From contig JACKJR010000003.1 in the NCBI GenBank assembly GCA_020637855.1, positions 124,001 to 188,000 on the forward strand: a DNA stretch of 64,000 bases, written 5' to 3'. Below the pieces are notes generated by a model that saw only the letters and a list, made by a program, of their open reading frames with translations, was not told where the DNA came from and ran no database searches. The translations under genes were made by a program, and so were the position numbers. Shown here in pieces: positions 8,483 to 16,965 of the stretch. The DNA is from Rhodobiaceae bacterium. GTDB taxonomy: Bacteria > Pseudomonadota > Alphaproteobacteria > Rhizobiales > Tepidamorphaceae. How positions within the stretch are numbered: position 1 is the first letter of the stretch; every line of letters begins with the position of its first letter.

Positions 8483-8867
8483 GGCGTTCACGGCGGCGGA
8501 AGATTTCCACGCCAACCTCGCTGCACAGCACGGGGACGGACGCCTGCGGTTTGCGCACGCGCAAGTGCACCGTCTCGATGCCGGCATAGGTCGCAAGCAC
8601 CTTCTCGGCGATTTCCTCGGCCAGTGTTTCGATCAGGTTGTAGCGATTGCCCTCGACGACCTCGCGGATCGTTTCGGCCACCAGATCGTAGCGCACGGTA
8701 TCGCGCACCTCGTCGGTTTCCGCCGGTGGGGCGAGGAACATCTCGCCCTCGAAATCGATCATGAAACGCTGCGGATAATCCTTCTCATGTTCGAAGGCGC
8801 CATGATTGGCGTGAAACGCCATGTCGCGGATGAAGATCTTGTCGCGACGCAGAATGGGGGTGGTCAT
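8475..8867 (-). CDS. folB: Dihydroneopterin aldolase
   Basis: FolB cleaves dihydroneopterin to hydroxymethyl-dihydropterin and glycolaldehyde. The 130 residues fit the family (about 120). Conserved features are GAFEHEK near residue 24, the tunnel-fold YDLVAETI segment, the LIETLAEEIA helix with the catalytic Glu, and VRKPQA with the catalytic Lys near the C terminus. The start at 8867 is 4 bases from the folP stop, so folP, folB and folK are one transcription unit. Confidence 0.95.
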   Translation of the reverse strand: MTTPILRRDKIFIRDMAFHANHGAFEHEKDYPQRFMIDFEGEMFLAPPAETDEVRDTVRYDLVAETIREVVEGNRYNLIETLAEEIAEKVLATYAGIETVHLRVRKPQASVPVLCSEVGVEIFRRRERRG

Positions 8868-8871
8868 TGTC

Positions 8872-9762
8872 TTATCCTTGATCTGCGGCAGGCATGGTCT
8901 GCGAGCGGATCGCGTGCATGACGCGCATGGCGTCGTGGTGGGCGGTCACGTCGTGGGCACGTATGGCGGCGGCGCCGTTGGCGATCGCCATCAGATGGGC
9001 CGAGATGGTGCCGGCGAGGCGTTCAAGCGGCGGGCGCCCGGTGATTTCACCAATGAAGCGCTTGCGCGAAGCACCGACCAGAACCGGGAAGCCGAGCGCG
9101 CAAATCTCACCCAGGCGATGCAGGATCACGAGGTTCTGGGCAGGCGTCTTGCCAAAACCGATGCCCGGATCGAGCGTGATCCTGTCTTCGGCAATGCCGG
9201 CGGCAAGGGATTTGTCCACTTGCGCCGAGAAGAATGCCTTCATACGCGGAATGATGTTGTCGTCGGGTTCCTCGACGAGGTCTGGCTCCCAGTGACCGAT
9301 GATGCCGGCAGCACCGTGTTCAGCCGTAATCTTGATGATCGAGGGGTCGCGGGTGAAGCCCCAGACGTCGTTGACGATGGTGGCGCCGGCCTTCAGCGCG
9401 GCATCTGCCGTCGCGCCCTTATAGGTGTCGATGGAGACCGGCACGGTGCATTCGGGAATGACCGCGTCCAATACGGGCCGCAAGCGGGCGAGCTCTTCTT
9501 CGGCGCTGACCTCGGCGGAGCCGGGACGCGTTGATTCCCCGCCAATGTCGAGAATGTCGGCGCCTTCGGCGATCATGTCGCAAGCGCGGGTAATCGCTGC
9601 GTCAGGATCGAAGAAATGCCCGCCGTCGGAGAAGGAATCCGGCGTCACGTTGAGTGCGGACATCAGCAGTGCGCGGTCATCGCGCGCCGGCGCCATGCCG
9701 CCTACGAGTGGCCTGTCATCGCTGGATTTGGCAATACGAGCGGCCGTCGCCGACTGCATCAT
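8872..9762 (-). CDS. folP: Dihydropteroate synthase
   Basis: FolP condenses hydroxymethyl-dihydropterin pyrophosphate with p-aminobenzoate; it is the sulfonamide target. The 296-residue TIM barrel has NVTPDSFSDGG, DIGGESTRPG, SIDTYK, IVNDVWG, DPGIGFGK and the SRKRFIG loop that binds the pterin and pABA. Start is ATG 9762 (an ATG pair at 9762/9759). The frame stays open far upstream across the pccA start, but that extension is only the antisense of pccA. It is first in the minus-strand folate operon, divergent from pccA. Confidence 0.95.
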   Translation of the reverse strand: MMQSATAARIAKSSDDRPLVGGMAPARDDRALLMSALNVTPDSFSDGGHFFDPDAAITRACDMIAEGADILDIGGESTRPGSAEVSAEEELARLRPVLDAVIPECTVPVSIDTYKGATADAALKAGATIVNDVWGFTRDPSIIKITAEHGAAGIIGHWEPDLVEEPDDNIIPRMKAFFSAQVDKSLAAGIAEDRITLDPGIGFGKTPAQNLVILHRLGEICALGFPVLVGASRKRFIGEITGRPPLERLAGTISAHLMAIANGAAAIRAHDVTAHHDAMRVMHAIRSQTMPAADQG

Positions 9763-9856
9763 GTGTCGTGCTCCCACGCTGTCGTACCGGGTGTTAGCCC
9801 AGCAGGCGTGCGATTGCCATGCGAAATACAGGGGCGGAATAGGTTTTTTGCCTGTC

Positions 9857-9900
9857 CGTAAAGGAATTCTCCTTACGACAAATGTCTCGTTTGCATTGTC
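9857..9900. promoter_or_regulatory. Two adjoining inverted repeats in the folP/pccA divergent gap
   Basis: CGTAA (9857-9861) faces TTACG (9873-9877) around AGGAATTCTCC, and GACAAATG (9877-9884) faces CATTGTC (9894-9900). They sit 85-128 bases before the pccA start in the 222-base divergent gap and could be operators for a propionate or fatty-acid regulator. No regulator gene is adjacent, and the role is inferred only from symmetry and position. Confidence 0.35.
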
Positions 9901-9984
9901 ATATGGTGCGTTGCGGTCGCGCGCGGGCGGGGGTAGGTTCATCCTCCCTTCACGGACAAGAAGAGCTTTGGGAACGGCCCGCGC

Positions 9985-11991
9985 ATGTTCAAGAAAATCC
10001 TTATCGCCAACCGGGGTGAAATCGCCTGTCGCGTTATCAAGACAGCCAGGCGTCTCGGCATCGCGACGGTTGCCGTCTATTCCGATGCTGATCGCGACGG
10101 ATTGCATGTTCGTATGGCCGATGAAGCCGTACATATCGGCCCTCCGGCGGCCGCTGAATCCTATCTGGTGATGGACAAGATCATCGATGCCTGCAAGCAG
10201 ACCGGCGCGGAGGCCGTTCATCCCGGCTACGGGTTCCTGTCGGAGAACGCGGAGTTCGCCAGGAGGCTGGACAAGGAAGGTATTGCCTTCATCGGCCCGC
10301 CGGTGAAGGCCATCGAGGCGATGGGCGACAAGATCGAGTCCAAGCGCTTCGCCAACGCCGCCAAGGTCAACACCGTGCCCGGTCATCTCGGTGTTATCGC
10401 CGACAGCGACGAGGCGGTGAAGATCGCCGACGAGATCGGCTATCCGGTGATGATCAAGGCGTCGGCCGGCGGTGGCGGCAAGGGCATGCGCATTGCCTAT
10501 TCGGCAGACGAGGTTGCGGAAGGCTTCTCTCGCGCCAAGTCGGAGGCGAAGTCCTCTTTCGGCGACGACCGGGTCTTCATCGAGAAGTTCATCGTCAATC
10601 CGCGCCATATCGAAATCCAGGTGCTGGCTGACAAGCACGGCAATGCGGTCTATCTGGGCGAGCGCGAATGCTCCATCCAGCGTCGCAACCAGAAGGTCAT
10701 CGAGGAGGCGCCGTCGCCGCTGCTTGATGAAGCGACCCGCAAGGAGATGGGCGAGCAGGCAGTGGCCCTTGCCAAGGCGGTGGATTATTGCAGCGCCGGC
10801 ACGGTCGAGTTCGTCGCCGATCAGGACCGCAACTTCTACTTTCTGGAGATGAACACCCGGCTTCAGGTCGAGCATCCCGTCACCGAACTGATCACGGGTG
10901 TCGATCTGGTCGAGCAGATGCTGCGTGTCGCGGCAGGCGAGAAGCTTTCCATCTCCCAGGATGACGTGAAGCTCAACGGCTGGGCGGTCGAATCCCGCAT
11001 CTATGCCGAAGACCCGTACCGCAGCTTCCTGCCGTCTATCGGGCGGCTGACCCACTATCATCCGCCGCAGGAAGCGCACGACGAGTACGGGCGCACCACC
11101 CGTGTCGATACCGGCGTCATGGACGGTGGCGAGATTTCCATGTTCTACGACCCGATGATCGCCAAGCTGTGCACGCACGCGCCGACGCGCGAGGAAGCAA
11201 TCCGGCACATGGGCCGCGCGCTAGATGCCTTTTATATCGAGGGTATTCAGCACAACATTCCGTTTCTGGCCGCGATCATGGAACATCCGCGCTGGATTTC
11301 CGGGAAGCTATCCACGGGTTTCATCGCCGAGGAATACCCGGATGGCTTCTTCCCGCACGATCCGGATGAGGCTGCGGTTGGCGTTCTCGCCGCCGCTGCG
11401 GCCATCGCCGACAGCATCAACAATGCGCGCCGGCGCACAATTACCCAGCAAATCACAGACAACGGCTATGCGTTCCCGTCCTATCGCATTGTCACTTTGG
11501 GGAGCCTGAGTGTGCCCGTCTCGGTGGCTGGCGAAAGGCCGAGTTACACCGTTACGCTGGAAGAGCAGGGCGAGGCGATGATCGTCACCAGCGAATGGGT
11601 GCCGGGCCAGCCCGTGTTTCATGGCACGGCGGATGGCGAGCCGTTCAGCGTCCAGATGCGCCCCATCATGAACGGATGGAGGCTGGATTACCGTGGCGTA
11701 CAGGTGCCGGCTCGGGTCTATACCGAGATGGAAGCCGGGCTTGTAGCTCTGATGCCCGAGAAGGTTCCGCCGGACACTTCCAAAATGCTGCTGTGTCCGA
11801 TGCCGGGACTTGTCGTCTCCATTGCCGTGGAAGAGGGGCAGGAGGTCAAGGCCGGTGAGACGTTGGCCGTCGTCGAGGCGATGAAGATGGAAAATGTCCT
11901 GCGTGCCGAGCGTGATGGAACGGTGTCGGCCATTCATGCCAAAGCGGGCGACAGCCTTGCTGTTGACGCAGTGATAATGGAGTTCGAATAG
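9985..11991 (+). CDS. pccA: Propionyl-CoA carboxylase alpha (biotin carboxylase/carrier) subunit
   Basis: This subunit carboxylates biotin with ATP and bicarbonate. The 668 residues comprise a biotin carboxylase half (ANRGEIACRV at residue 7, glycine-rich ASAGGGGKGMRI ATP grasp, MNTRLQVEHPVTE), a BT linker region with long inserts typical of PCC, and a C-terminal biotinyl domain with AMKMEN, biotinylated Lys being residue 634. PCC rather than MCC is chosen because of the long BT linker and because pccB lies nearby; a second, MCC-like copy is at 34047. It stands apart from pccB, separated by the divergent folate block. Confidence 0.93.
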   Translation: MFKKILIANRGEIACRVIKTARRLGIATVAVYSDADRDGLHVRMADEAVHIGPPAAAESYLVMDKIIDACKQTGAEAVHPGYGFLSENAEFARRLDKEGIAFIGPPVKAIEAMGDKIESKRFANAAKVNTVPGHLGVIADSDEAVKIADEIGYPVMIKASAGGGGKGMRIAYSADEVAEGFSRAKSEAKSSFGDDRVFIEKFIVNPRHIEIQVLADKHGNAVYLGERECSIQRRNQKVIEEAPSPLLDEATRKEMGEQAVALAKAVDYCSAGTVEFVADQDRNFYFLEMNTRLQVEHPVTELITGVDLVEQMLRVAAGEKLSISQDDVKLNGWAVESRIYAEDPYRSFLPSIGRLTHYHPPQEAHDEYGRTTRVDTGVMDGGEISMFYDPMIAKLCTHAPTREEAIRHMGRALDAFYIEGIQHNIPFLAAIMEHPRWISGKLSTGFIAEEYPDGFFPHDPDEAAVGVLAAAAAIADSINNARRRTITQQITDNGYAFPSYRIVTLGSLSVPVSVAGERPSYTVTLEEQGEAMIVTSEWVPGQPVFHGTADGEPFSVQMRPIMNGWRLDYRGVQVPARVYTEMEAGLVALMPEKVPPDTSKMLLCPMPGLVVSIAVEEGQEVKAGETLAVVEAMKMENVLRAERDGTVSAIHAKAGDSLAVDAVIMEFE

Positions 11992-12009
11992 CTCTATTCC
12001 ACGGCAAAC

Positions 12010-12038
12010 TTCACATTTTGGAAAAATAAAGCTAGAAT
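12010..12038 (+). promoter_or_regulatory. Predicted sigma-70 promoter of cfa
   Basis: TTCACA (12010-12015), a 17-base spacer and TAGAAT (12033-12038) each match the consensus at five of six positions. Transcription would start near 12045, giving a leader of about 70 bases that consists almost wholly of the two hairpins before the cfa start. Confidence 0.55.
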
Positions 12039-12048
12039 TCCGCACATT

Positions 12049-12100
12049 GGCGGGACGATTGCCCCGTCCTGCCGCATCGCCTGATGAGAACCATGCGATG
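12049..12100 (+). other. Two-hairpin 5' leader of cfa
   Basis: Hairpin 1 pairs GGCGGGACG (12049-12057) with CGTCCTGCC (12065-12073), including one G-U pair. Hairpin 2 pairs CATCGC (12075-12080) with GCGATG (12095-12100) and abuts the likely ribosome-binding sequence AGGTG before ATG 12114. There is no T-run, so hairpin 1 is not a classical terminator. The arrangement could modulate cfa translation; no known riboswitch class is recognised. Confidence 0.45.
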
Positions 12101-12113
12101 AGGTGCGAAGCCC

Positions 12114-13340
12114 ATGCGAGTCCTCGCGTCAGTTTTACGGCGCGCTTTCACGCGCGGTGAGCTTACAATCTTCGACAGTGCCGGGGATCGACACATTTTC
12201 GGCAGTGGAGAGGGCGGGCCAAGAGTCGCCATCCGTTTCAAGGATGCCAAGGTTGCGCGCGACATTCTGTTGAACCCGGAACTCGGGGCGGCGGAGGCCT
12301 ATATGGACGGGCGTCTTGCTCTTGAGCAGGACTCCACCATCCACGATCTGTTGCGGCTTCATTCGGTCAACCGGCTCAGTTTCGATAGCTCGCTGCCGAT
12401 GCGCATCGTCAACGGCTTCAGCTGGTTCACGCGCAAGATCGCGCAGGCCAATTCGGTGAAGCGCGCTTCGAGGAATGCGCGCGAGCACTACGATCATCCC
12501 CCGGAATTCTATGCCATGTGGCTTGACCGCGAGATGAACTATTCCTGCGCTTATTTTCCGAAGAAGGATATTTCGCTGGAGGACGCGCAGATCGCCAAGA
12601 TGCGCCACATCGCGGCGAAGCTGAATATCGAACCCGGTATGACGGTGCTGGAGATCGGGTCGGGATGGGGTGGACTGGCGGTCTACCTTGCCGAGGCGAC
12701 CGGTGCCGAGGTAACGGGCATTTCCCCCGTTCCGCACCAGATCGAACGGGCACGCCAGCGTGCCGTCGAACATGGTGTGGCTGACAGGGTCAAATTCGTC
12801 CAGACCGACTATCGCGAGATCGAAGGCAAGTTCGACCGGGTCGTTTCGATCGGCATGATGGAACATGTCGGGGTACCGTATTTCCGGGAGTATTTCCGCG
12901 TCATCGGGGAGCGTCTGAAACCGGACGGCTACGCCCTTGTTCATGCGATCGGTCAATCGGGTCCACCGGAAGCCTCGTCAGCCTTCATGGCGAAATACAT
13001 TTTTCCCGGCGGTTACATCCCCTCCATGACGGAGGTGTTTGAAGCCACGGAAAAGGAGCACCTGTGGGTGGCAGATTGCGAGATGTTGCGGCTTCACTAT
13101 GGCTGGACCGTCAAACATTGGCGCAAGCGCTTCGAAGCCAGACGCGACGAAGTCGTGGACATGATGGGCGAGCGTTTTGCCCGCATGTGGGAGGTATATC
13201 TCAATGGTGTGGAGCAAACCTTCTACACCGGCGGGCACATGGTGTTTCAGATGCTTATTTCGAAATCGATTGACGCTGTGGCGCTGACGCGCGATTTCAT
13301 AACCCAGCGCGAACGCAGCTTGCGCGCCGGCAATCACTGA
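12114..13340 (+). CDS. cfa: Cyclopropane-fatty-acyl-phospholipid synthase
   Basis: Cfa uses S-adenosylmethionine to add a methylene bridge across double bonds of membrane phospholipid acyl chains, a stationary-phase and acid-stress adaptation and, in rhizobia, the route to lactobacillic acid. The 408 residues show an N-terminal lipid-binding region, then a Rossmann methyltransferase domain with VLEIGSGWGG (SAM binding), YDHPPEFYAMWLD, the Cys of MNYSCAYF and the EHVGVPYF block. It lies 122 bases after pccA and has its own predicted promoter and structured leader. A paralogue elsewhere in the genome is possible. Confidence 0.93.
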   Translation: MRVLASVLRRAFTRGELTIFDSAGDRHIFGSGEGGPRVAIRFKDAKVARDILLNPELGAAEAYMDGRLALEQDSTIHDLLRLHSVNRLSFDSSLPMRIVNGFSWFTRKIAQANSVKRASRNAREHYDHPPEFYAMWLDREMNYSCAYFPKKDISLEDAQIAKMRHIAAKLNIEPGMTVLEIGSGWGGLAVYLAEATGAEVTGISPVPHQIERARQRAVEHGVADRVKFVQTDYREIEGKFDRVVSIGMMEHVGVPYFREYFRVIGERLKPDGYALVHAIGQSGPPEASSAFMAKYIFPGGYIPSMTEVFEATEKEHLWVADCEMLRLHYGWTVKHWRKRFEARRDEVVDMMGERFARMWEVYLNGVEQTFYTGGHMVFQMLISKSIDAVALTRDFITQRERSLRAGNH

Positions 13341-13355
13341 ACAAGATAGCGTTGC

Positions 13356-13835
13356 ATGTCGCGTCTTTACTTCGCCTATGGTTCGAACATGGCCGCGCAG
13401 CAGATGCAGGCGCGTTGCCCGGGCGCAGTGGCGCTGGGGCCGGCGCGGCTGGATGGCTGGCGGTTCTTCGTCAACCGGCGCGGAACCGCGTCGATCCGGC
13501 CCGATGCGACACATCATGTGCATGGAATCGTCTGGCGCATCCAGCCGCAGCACAAGGCAACGCTCGATCATTTCGAAGGCATTCGCCTGCGCCGGTATCT
13601 GGTGCGCGAGATCCGTTTCGAACATGAGCGCGGAAGCTTGCGCGGTTTCACCTATGCGGGAACCAGCACGAGCGAGGGCAGGCCGATACGCGCTTATCTT
13701 GAAGGTGTTGTGATCCCGGCGGCGGTATCGTGGGGTTTGCCCGAACCCTATATTGCGGAACTGAAAGCCTGGTTCGTCTCGCGCCCGATCGGGCCGGTCA
13801 GGCCGCGAAGTCCGGGACGGAGCTGGAAGCCATGA
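13356..13835 (+). CDS. Gamma-glutamylcyclotransferase-fold protein
   Basis: This is a 159-residue GGCT/AIG2-like protein. It starts MSRLYFAYGSNM, the family substrate-loop motif YGSNM, and carries the expected acidic catalytic position in DHFEG (about residue 73). The reaction, release of 5-oxoproline from gamma-glutamyl compounds, follows from the family and is not certain for bacterial members. The C terminus is Arg/Pro-rich. It lies 15 bases after cfa and is followed closely by an acylphosphatase, so the three are probably co-transcribed. Confidence 0.85.
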   Translation: MSRLYFAYGSNMAAQQMQARCPGAVALGPARLDGWRFFVNRRGTASIRPDATHHVHGIVWRIQPQHKATLDHFEGIRLRRYLVREIRFEHERGSLRGFTYAGTSTSEGRPIRAYLEGVVIPAAVSWGLPEPYIAELKAWFVSRPIGPVRPRSPGRSWKP

Positions 13836-13848
13836 GCACGGAACAGCC

Positions 13849-14136
13849 ATGACGGCAGAACAACGGTGCGTCCATGTCATCGTGCGCGGCCGCGTGCAGG
13901 GGGTTTACTACCGTGGCTGGACCAACGAGCAGGCGATGACGCTGGCGCTGGACGGCTGGGTCCGCAACAGGCGCGACGGCACGGTTGAGGCGGTGTTGAA
14001 CGGCACGGTTCAGGCGGTGACGAAAATGCTGGAAATGATGCGCGACGGTCCAAGGGACGCGGTGGTGGAGACAATCGAGATTGTCTCCGAAGGTGGCTCA
14101 GCGCCCTCAGGCTTCAGTGTACTGCCGACGCAATAA
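13849..14136 (+). CDS. acyP: Acylphosphatase
   Basis: This is a 95-residue protein with the acylphosphatase signature: GRVQGVYYRGW contains the phosphate loop and catalytic Arg, and GWVRNRRDG contains the catalytic Asn. The family hydrolyses carboxyl-phosphate bonds such as acetyl phosphate or carbamoyl phosphate; the in vivo substrate is unknown. The usual GF after the loop is replaced by YY here, a common conservative change. It ends two bases before the convergent lipB stop. Confidence 0.92.
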   Translation: MTAEQRCVHVIVRGRVQGVYYRGWTNEQAMTLALDGWVRNRRDGTVEAVLNGTVQAVTKMLEMMRDGPRDAVVETIEIVSEGGSAPSGFSVLPTQ

Positions 14137-14138
14137 CT

Positions 14139-14855
14139 TTATCCGGTGCGTGTGGTGCCCCGCCCGAACACTTCTTCGAACGTCTCGCGCATAACGGTAT
14201 CAACCTCCGGGATCGTGACCGGAATACCCAGGTCAACGAGGCTGGTCACGCCGTGGCCAGAAATGCCGCAGGGGACGATGCCGGAATAGTGTTCCAGGTC
14301 GGGGTCGATGTTGAGTGCAATGCCGTGGAACGCCACGCTGCGGCGAACGCGGATGCCGATCGCCGCGATCTTGTCCTCCGTGCCGCGATCGGGCTGCACG
14401 ACCCAGACGCCGACACGATCTTCGCGCCGCTCGCCGACAACATTGAACGCGGCGAGCGTGCGGATGATCCATTCCTCCAGGTCGGCCACATAGCGACGCA
14501 CGTCGCCTCCGCGCCGTGACAGGTCGAGCATGACATAGGCCACGCGCTGGCCCGGCCCGTGATAGGTGAACTCGCCGCCGCGTCCGGTGCGGTGCACGGG
14601 AAAGCGTGTGGCGCTGAGAAGGTCCGCGTCCTCCGCGCTGGTTCCCGCGGTGTAGAGGGGAGGGTGCTCCAGCAGCCAGACGGTTTCCGCGGCCGAACCT
14701 TCCGCGATTCCCTTCACCCGCTCTTCCATGGCGCCGAGCGTTTCGCTGTAATCGCTCATACCCGGCAGAATGCGCCACTCGACGGGCTCGCCGGTGCCGG
14801 AAATTTCCTGGTTTTTCTGGTCCAGAACCAGTTCCGAGCGAGGCGTGTTAACCAT
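14139..14855 (-). CDS. lipB: Lipoyl(octanoyl) transferase
   Basis: LipB moves octanoate from acyl carrier protein to lipoyl domains of dehydrogenase complexes. The 238 residues contain RGGEFTYHGPGQ (substrate-binding), KIAAIGIRV with the catalytic Lys, and VPCGISGHGVTSL with the catalytic Cys. Start 14855 gives an N terminus of about 20 residues before the domain. The gene is convergent with the acylphosphatase gene and divergent from the small FliN-like gene. Confidence 0.95.
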   Translation of the reverse strand: MVNTPRSELVLDQKNQEISGTGEPVEWRILPGMSDYSETLGAMEERVKGIAEGSAAETVWLLEHPPLYTAGTSAEDADLLSATRFPVHRTGRGGEFTYHGPGQRVAYVMLDLSRRGGDVRRYVADLEEWIIRTLAAFNVVGERREDRVGVWVVQPDRGTEDKIAAIGIRVRRSVAFHGIALNIDPDLEHYSGIVPCGISGHGVTSLVDLGIPVTIPEVDTVMRETFEEVFGRGTTRTG

Positions 14856-14967
14856 CTGATAACCATCTCCCGCGCACAGTGGCGGACAAGTTTTCGCCGG
14901 TTTCCCGGTGCGGTTTGGCCGATCTCAAGCTCCGGTCCGCGGCGCACCCAGTCAGCACTGTCATAAT

Positions 14968-15210
14968 ATGAGCCTTGTTGGAAGCGTTCAGGTCGATCTT
15001 GCCGTGCATCTAGGGTCCACCGAAATGCCGGTGCATCAGTTGTTACGCATGGGCCGCGGCGCTGTGATCGAACTCGATTCCGCGCAAGGCGAGATTTTCA
15101 CGCTCTATGCCAACGATATGCCGGTTGCGAACGGTGAGGTCATGGTCGAAGGCGACCGGATTCGGCTTCGTGTGGTGGAGATGCTCCAGAAGCCAGCGGA
15201 AATGCGCTAG
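14968..15210 (+). CDS. Stand-alone FliN/SpoA-domain protein
   Basis: This is an 80-residue protein consisting of little more than one SpoA (FliM/FliN C-terminal) domain. Recognisable features are VDLAVHLGSTEMPVHQLL, LGxG-like RMGRGAVIELD and the ANGEVMVEGDRIRLRVVEM strand pair. ATG 14968 is preferred over an upstream GTG because the domain starts right after it. No other flagellar or type III secretion gene is in the window, so it is an orphan. It may be a flagellar C-ring component encoded away from the main locus, or a switch-like protein with another partner. Confidence 0.8.
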   Translation: MSLVGSVQVDLAVHLGSTEMPVHQLLRMGRGAVIELDSAQGEIFTLYANDMPVANGEVMVEGDRIRLRVVEMLQKPAEMR

Positions 15211-15281
15211 ACCGGCTTGAAGCGGGATTCCTTATTTGGTACGAAGCGGCCCGCCTGGTAACGGGTGGATGTCTGTTGCGA

Positions 15282-15366
15282 GCGGTCGTGGCGGAATTGG
15301 TAGACGCGCAGCGTTGAGGTCGCTGTGGGGCAACCCGTGGAAGTTCGAGTCTTCTCGACCGCACCA
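15282..15366 (+). tRNA. tRNA-Leu (GAG)
   Basis: A full class II tRNA cloverleaf. Acceptor arm GCGGTCG (15282-15288) pairs with CGACCGC (15356-15362), followed by discriminator A and an encoded CCA (15364-15366). The anticodon stem CAGCG/CGCTG encloses loop TTGAGGT with anticodon GAG at 15316-15318. The long variable arm GTGGGGCAACCCGT and the TTCGAGT T-loop are as expected for tRNA-Leu. No integrated element follows it. Confidence 0.96.
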
Positions 15367-15421
15367 ACTTTTCTTTGCGCGCAGTCGCCACACCAGCCCT
15401 GCGCGCGCGTAGACAAAAATC

Positions 15422-15445
15422 AGGCCCCTGACGGGGCCTTTTTTT
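15422..15445 (+). terminator. Rho-independent terminator after tRNA-Leu
   Basis: AGGCCCC (15422-15428), loop TGAC and GGGGCCT (15433-15439) form a perfect 7-bp stem followed by seven T residues. It ends the FliN-like/tRNA transcription unit about 56 bases after the tRNA and before mgtE. Confidence 0.93.
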
Positions 15446-15528
15446 GTGATGCCGTGTTAGTTTGTCATTACAGGCGGTTATCCATGCATGTGGAAGCCGA
15501 TTCTTGTTTTTGATTGGGAACGCAGCAG

Positions 15529-16941
15529 GTGTCGCAGACCGAGCCGGAAATGGTGGCCGATCCCGAGGCCGAGACCCAAGCCGATGCGGAGCTTGACGCA
15601 TCGGGTGCGTTTTCGCGCGAGTTCATCGACGAGATCGCCCAGCTGATCGAGGCTGGCGACCGGGAAGGGCTCGCTGCGCGCATCGAGAGCCTATACGCTG
15701 CCGACGTCGCCGACCTGCTCGAACAGCTCAACGCCGACCAGCGCGTGCCATTCGTCGTGCTGTGCGGAGATGCCTTCGACTTTGCGGTTCTGACCGAGGT
15801 CGACGACACGATCCGTGAAAAACTGCTGGAAGACCTGCCGGCCGAATTCGTTGCGCGGGGCTTGCGCGAACTGGAATCGGATGACGCGGTCTACATCCTC
15901 GAAGACCTCGACGAGGCGGGTCAGGCCGAGATTCTGGAGAAAATTCCGGAATTCGAACGTTTGCAGCTCTCCAAGAGCCTTGAATATCCCGAAGAGAGCG
16001 CCGGGCGACGCATGTCGACGGATTTCATCGCCGTCCCTCCCTTCTGGACCGTTGGCCAGACCATCGACTACATGCGCGAGACCGATGACCTGCCGGAAGA
16101 GTTTTACCAGCTCTATGTGGTTGATCCCGCCTTCCACCTGCAGGGAACGGTGTCGCTCAATCATATCCTGCGGACCAAGCGGCCGGTGCAGATCGCCGAG
16201 ATCATGGACGATGACCCGCATGTGGTCAGCGCTGACGAGGACCAGGAGGAGGTCGGCCGCATGTTCGACCGCTACGATCTGGTTTCGGTTGGCGTGATCG
16301 ACGCTGACGAGCGCCTCGTCGGCATCATCACCTTCGACGACATCGTCGACGTGATCACCGAAGAAGTCGAAGAGGATATCCGCCGCCTGTCGGGTGTCGG
16401 CGACGAAGAGATGACCGATACCGTGTGGTACACGGCGCGCAGCCGGTTCATCTGGCTGCTGATCAACCTGGGGACCGCCGTGCTGGCCTCGCTGGTCATA
16501 GGGCTGTTCGATGCGACCATCGAACAGATGGTGGCGCTGGCCATCCTAATGCCGATCGTGGCCTCGATGGGGGGCAACGCGGGCACGCAGACAATGACGG
16601 TTGCGGTGCGCGCGCTGGCGACACGCGAACTGGGTGGCTACAACGCCGCACGCATCGTGTCGCGTGAAATGCTGGTCGGGCTCCTTAACGGCGCGGCCTT
16701 TGCGGTCATCATCGGACTGGTGACGTGGGGGTGGTTTGGCAGTGCGCAACTGGGTGCGGTGATCGCGACCGCGATGGTCGTCAACATGGTCGTCGCGGGC
16801 CTGTCGGGCATCCTCATTCCGCTTGCCCTCAACAAGGCAGGAGCCGACCCTGCGGTCGCATCCGGCGTGTTTCTCACGACTGTTACCGATGTTGTTGGTT
16901 TTTTTGCTTTTCTCGGTCTGGCGGCGGCCTTGCTTCTTTAG
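15529..16941 (+). CDS. mgtE: Magnesium transporter MgtE
   Basis: MgtE is a dimeric Mg2+ channel. The product of about 470 residues has an N-terminal superhelical domain (about 25-140, with the repeated EDLxxEF pattern), two CBS domains (about 145-270) that sense Mg2+, and a C-terminal channel of five helices containing MPIVASMGGNAGTQT and the conserved pore Asp segment near NKAGADPAVASG. GTG 15529 is preferred because GGGAA lies 8 bases upstream; TTG 15514 is the alternative. No Mg2+-sensing leader is evident between the terminator and the start. Confidence 0.93.
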   Translation: MSQTEPEMVADPEAETQADAELDASGAFSREFIDEIAQLIEAGDREGLAARIESLYAADVADLLEQLNADQRVPFVVLCGDAFDFAVLTEVDDTIREKLLEDLPAEFVARGLRELESDDAVYILEDLDEAGQAEILEKIPEFERLQLSKSLEYPEESAGRRMSTDFIAVPPFWTVGQTIDYMRETDDLPEEFYQLYVVDPAFHLQGTVSLNHILRTKRPVQIAEIMDDDPHVVSADEDQEEVGRMFDRYDLVSVGVIDADERLVGIITFDDIVDVITEEVEEDIRRLSGVGDEEMTDTVWYTARSRFIWLLINLGTAVLASLVIGLFDATIEQMVALAILMPIVASMGGNAGTQTMTVAVRALATRELGGYNAARIVSREMLVGLLNGAAFAVIIGLVTWGWFGSAQLGAVIATAMVVNMVVAGLSGILIPLALNKAGADPAVASGVFLTTVTDVVGFFAFLGLAAALLL

Positions 16942-16965
16942 CGGCGCGATGCCAAACCCCAAGAC

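Noticed and set aside
9985..11208. A very long minus-strand frame (8872-11208) extending folP upstream across pccA
   Set aside because: The extension is the antisense of pccA and has no family similarity; FolP has its normal start and length at 9762.
15217..15245. TTGAAG-17-TACGAA as promoter of tRNA-Leu
   Set aside because: The -10 element matches only three of six positions; not strong enough to report as a feature.
15282..15528. Possible integration site at tRNA-Leu
   Set aside because: No duplicated tRNA end, integrase or composition change follows; mgtE and other core genes continue directly.
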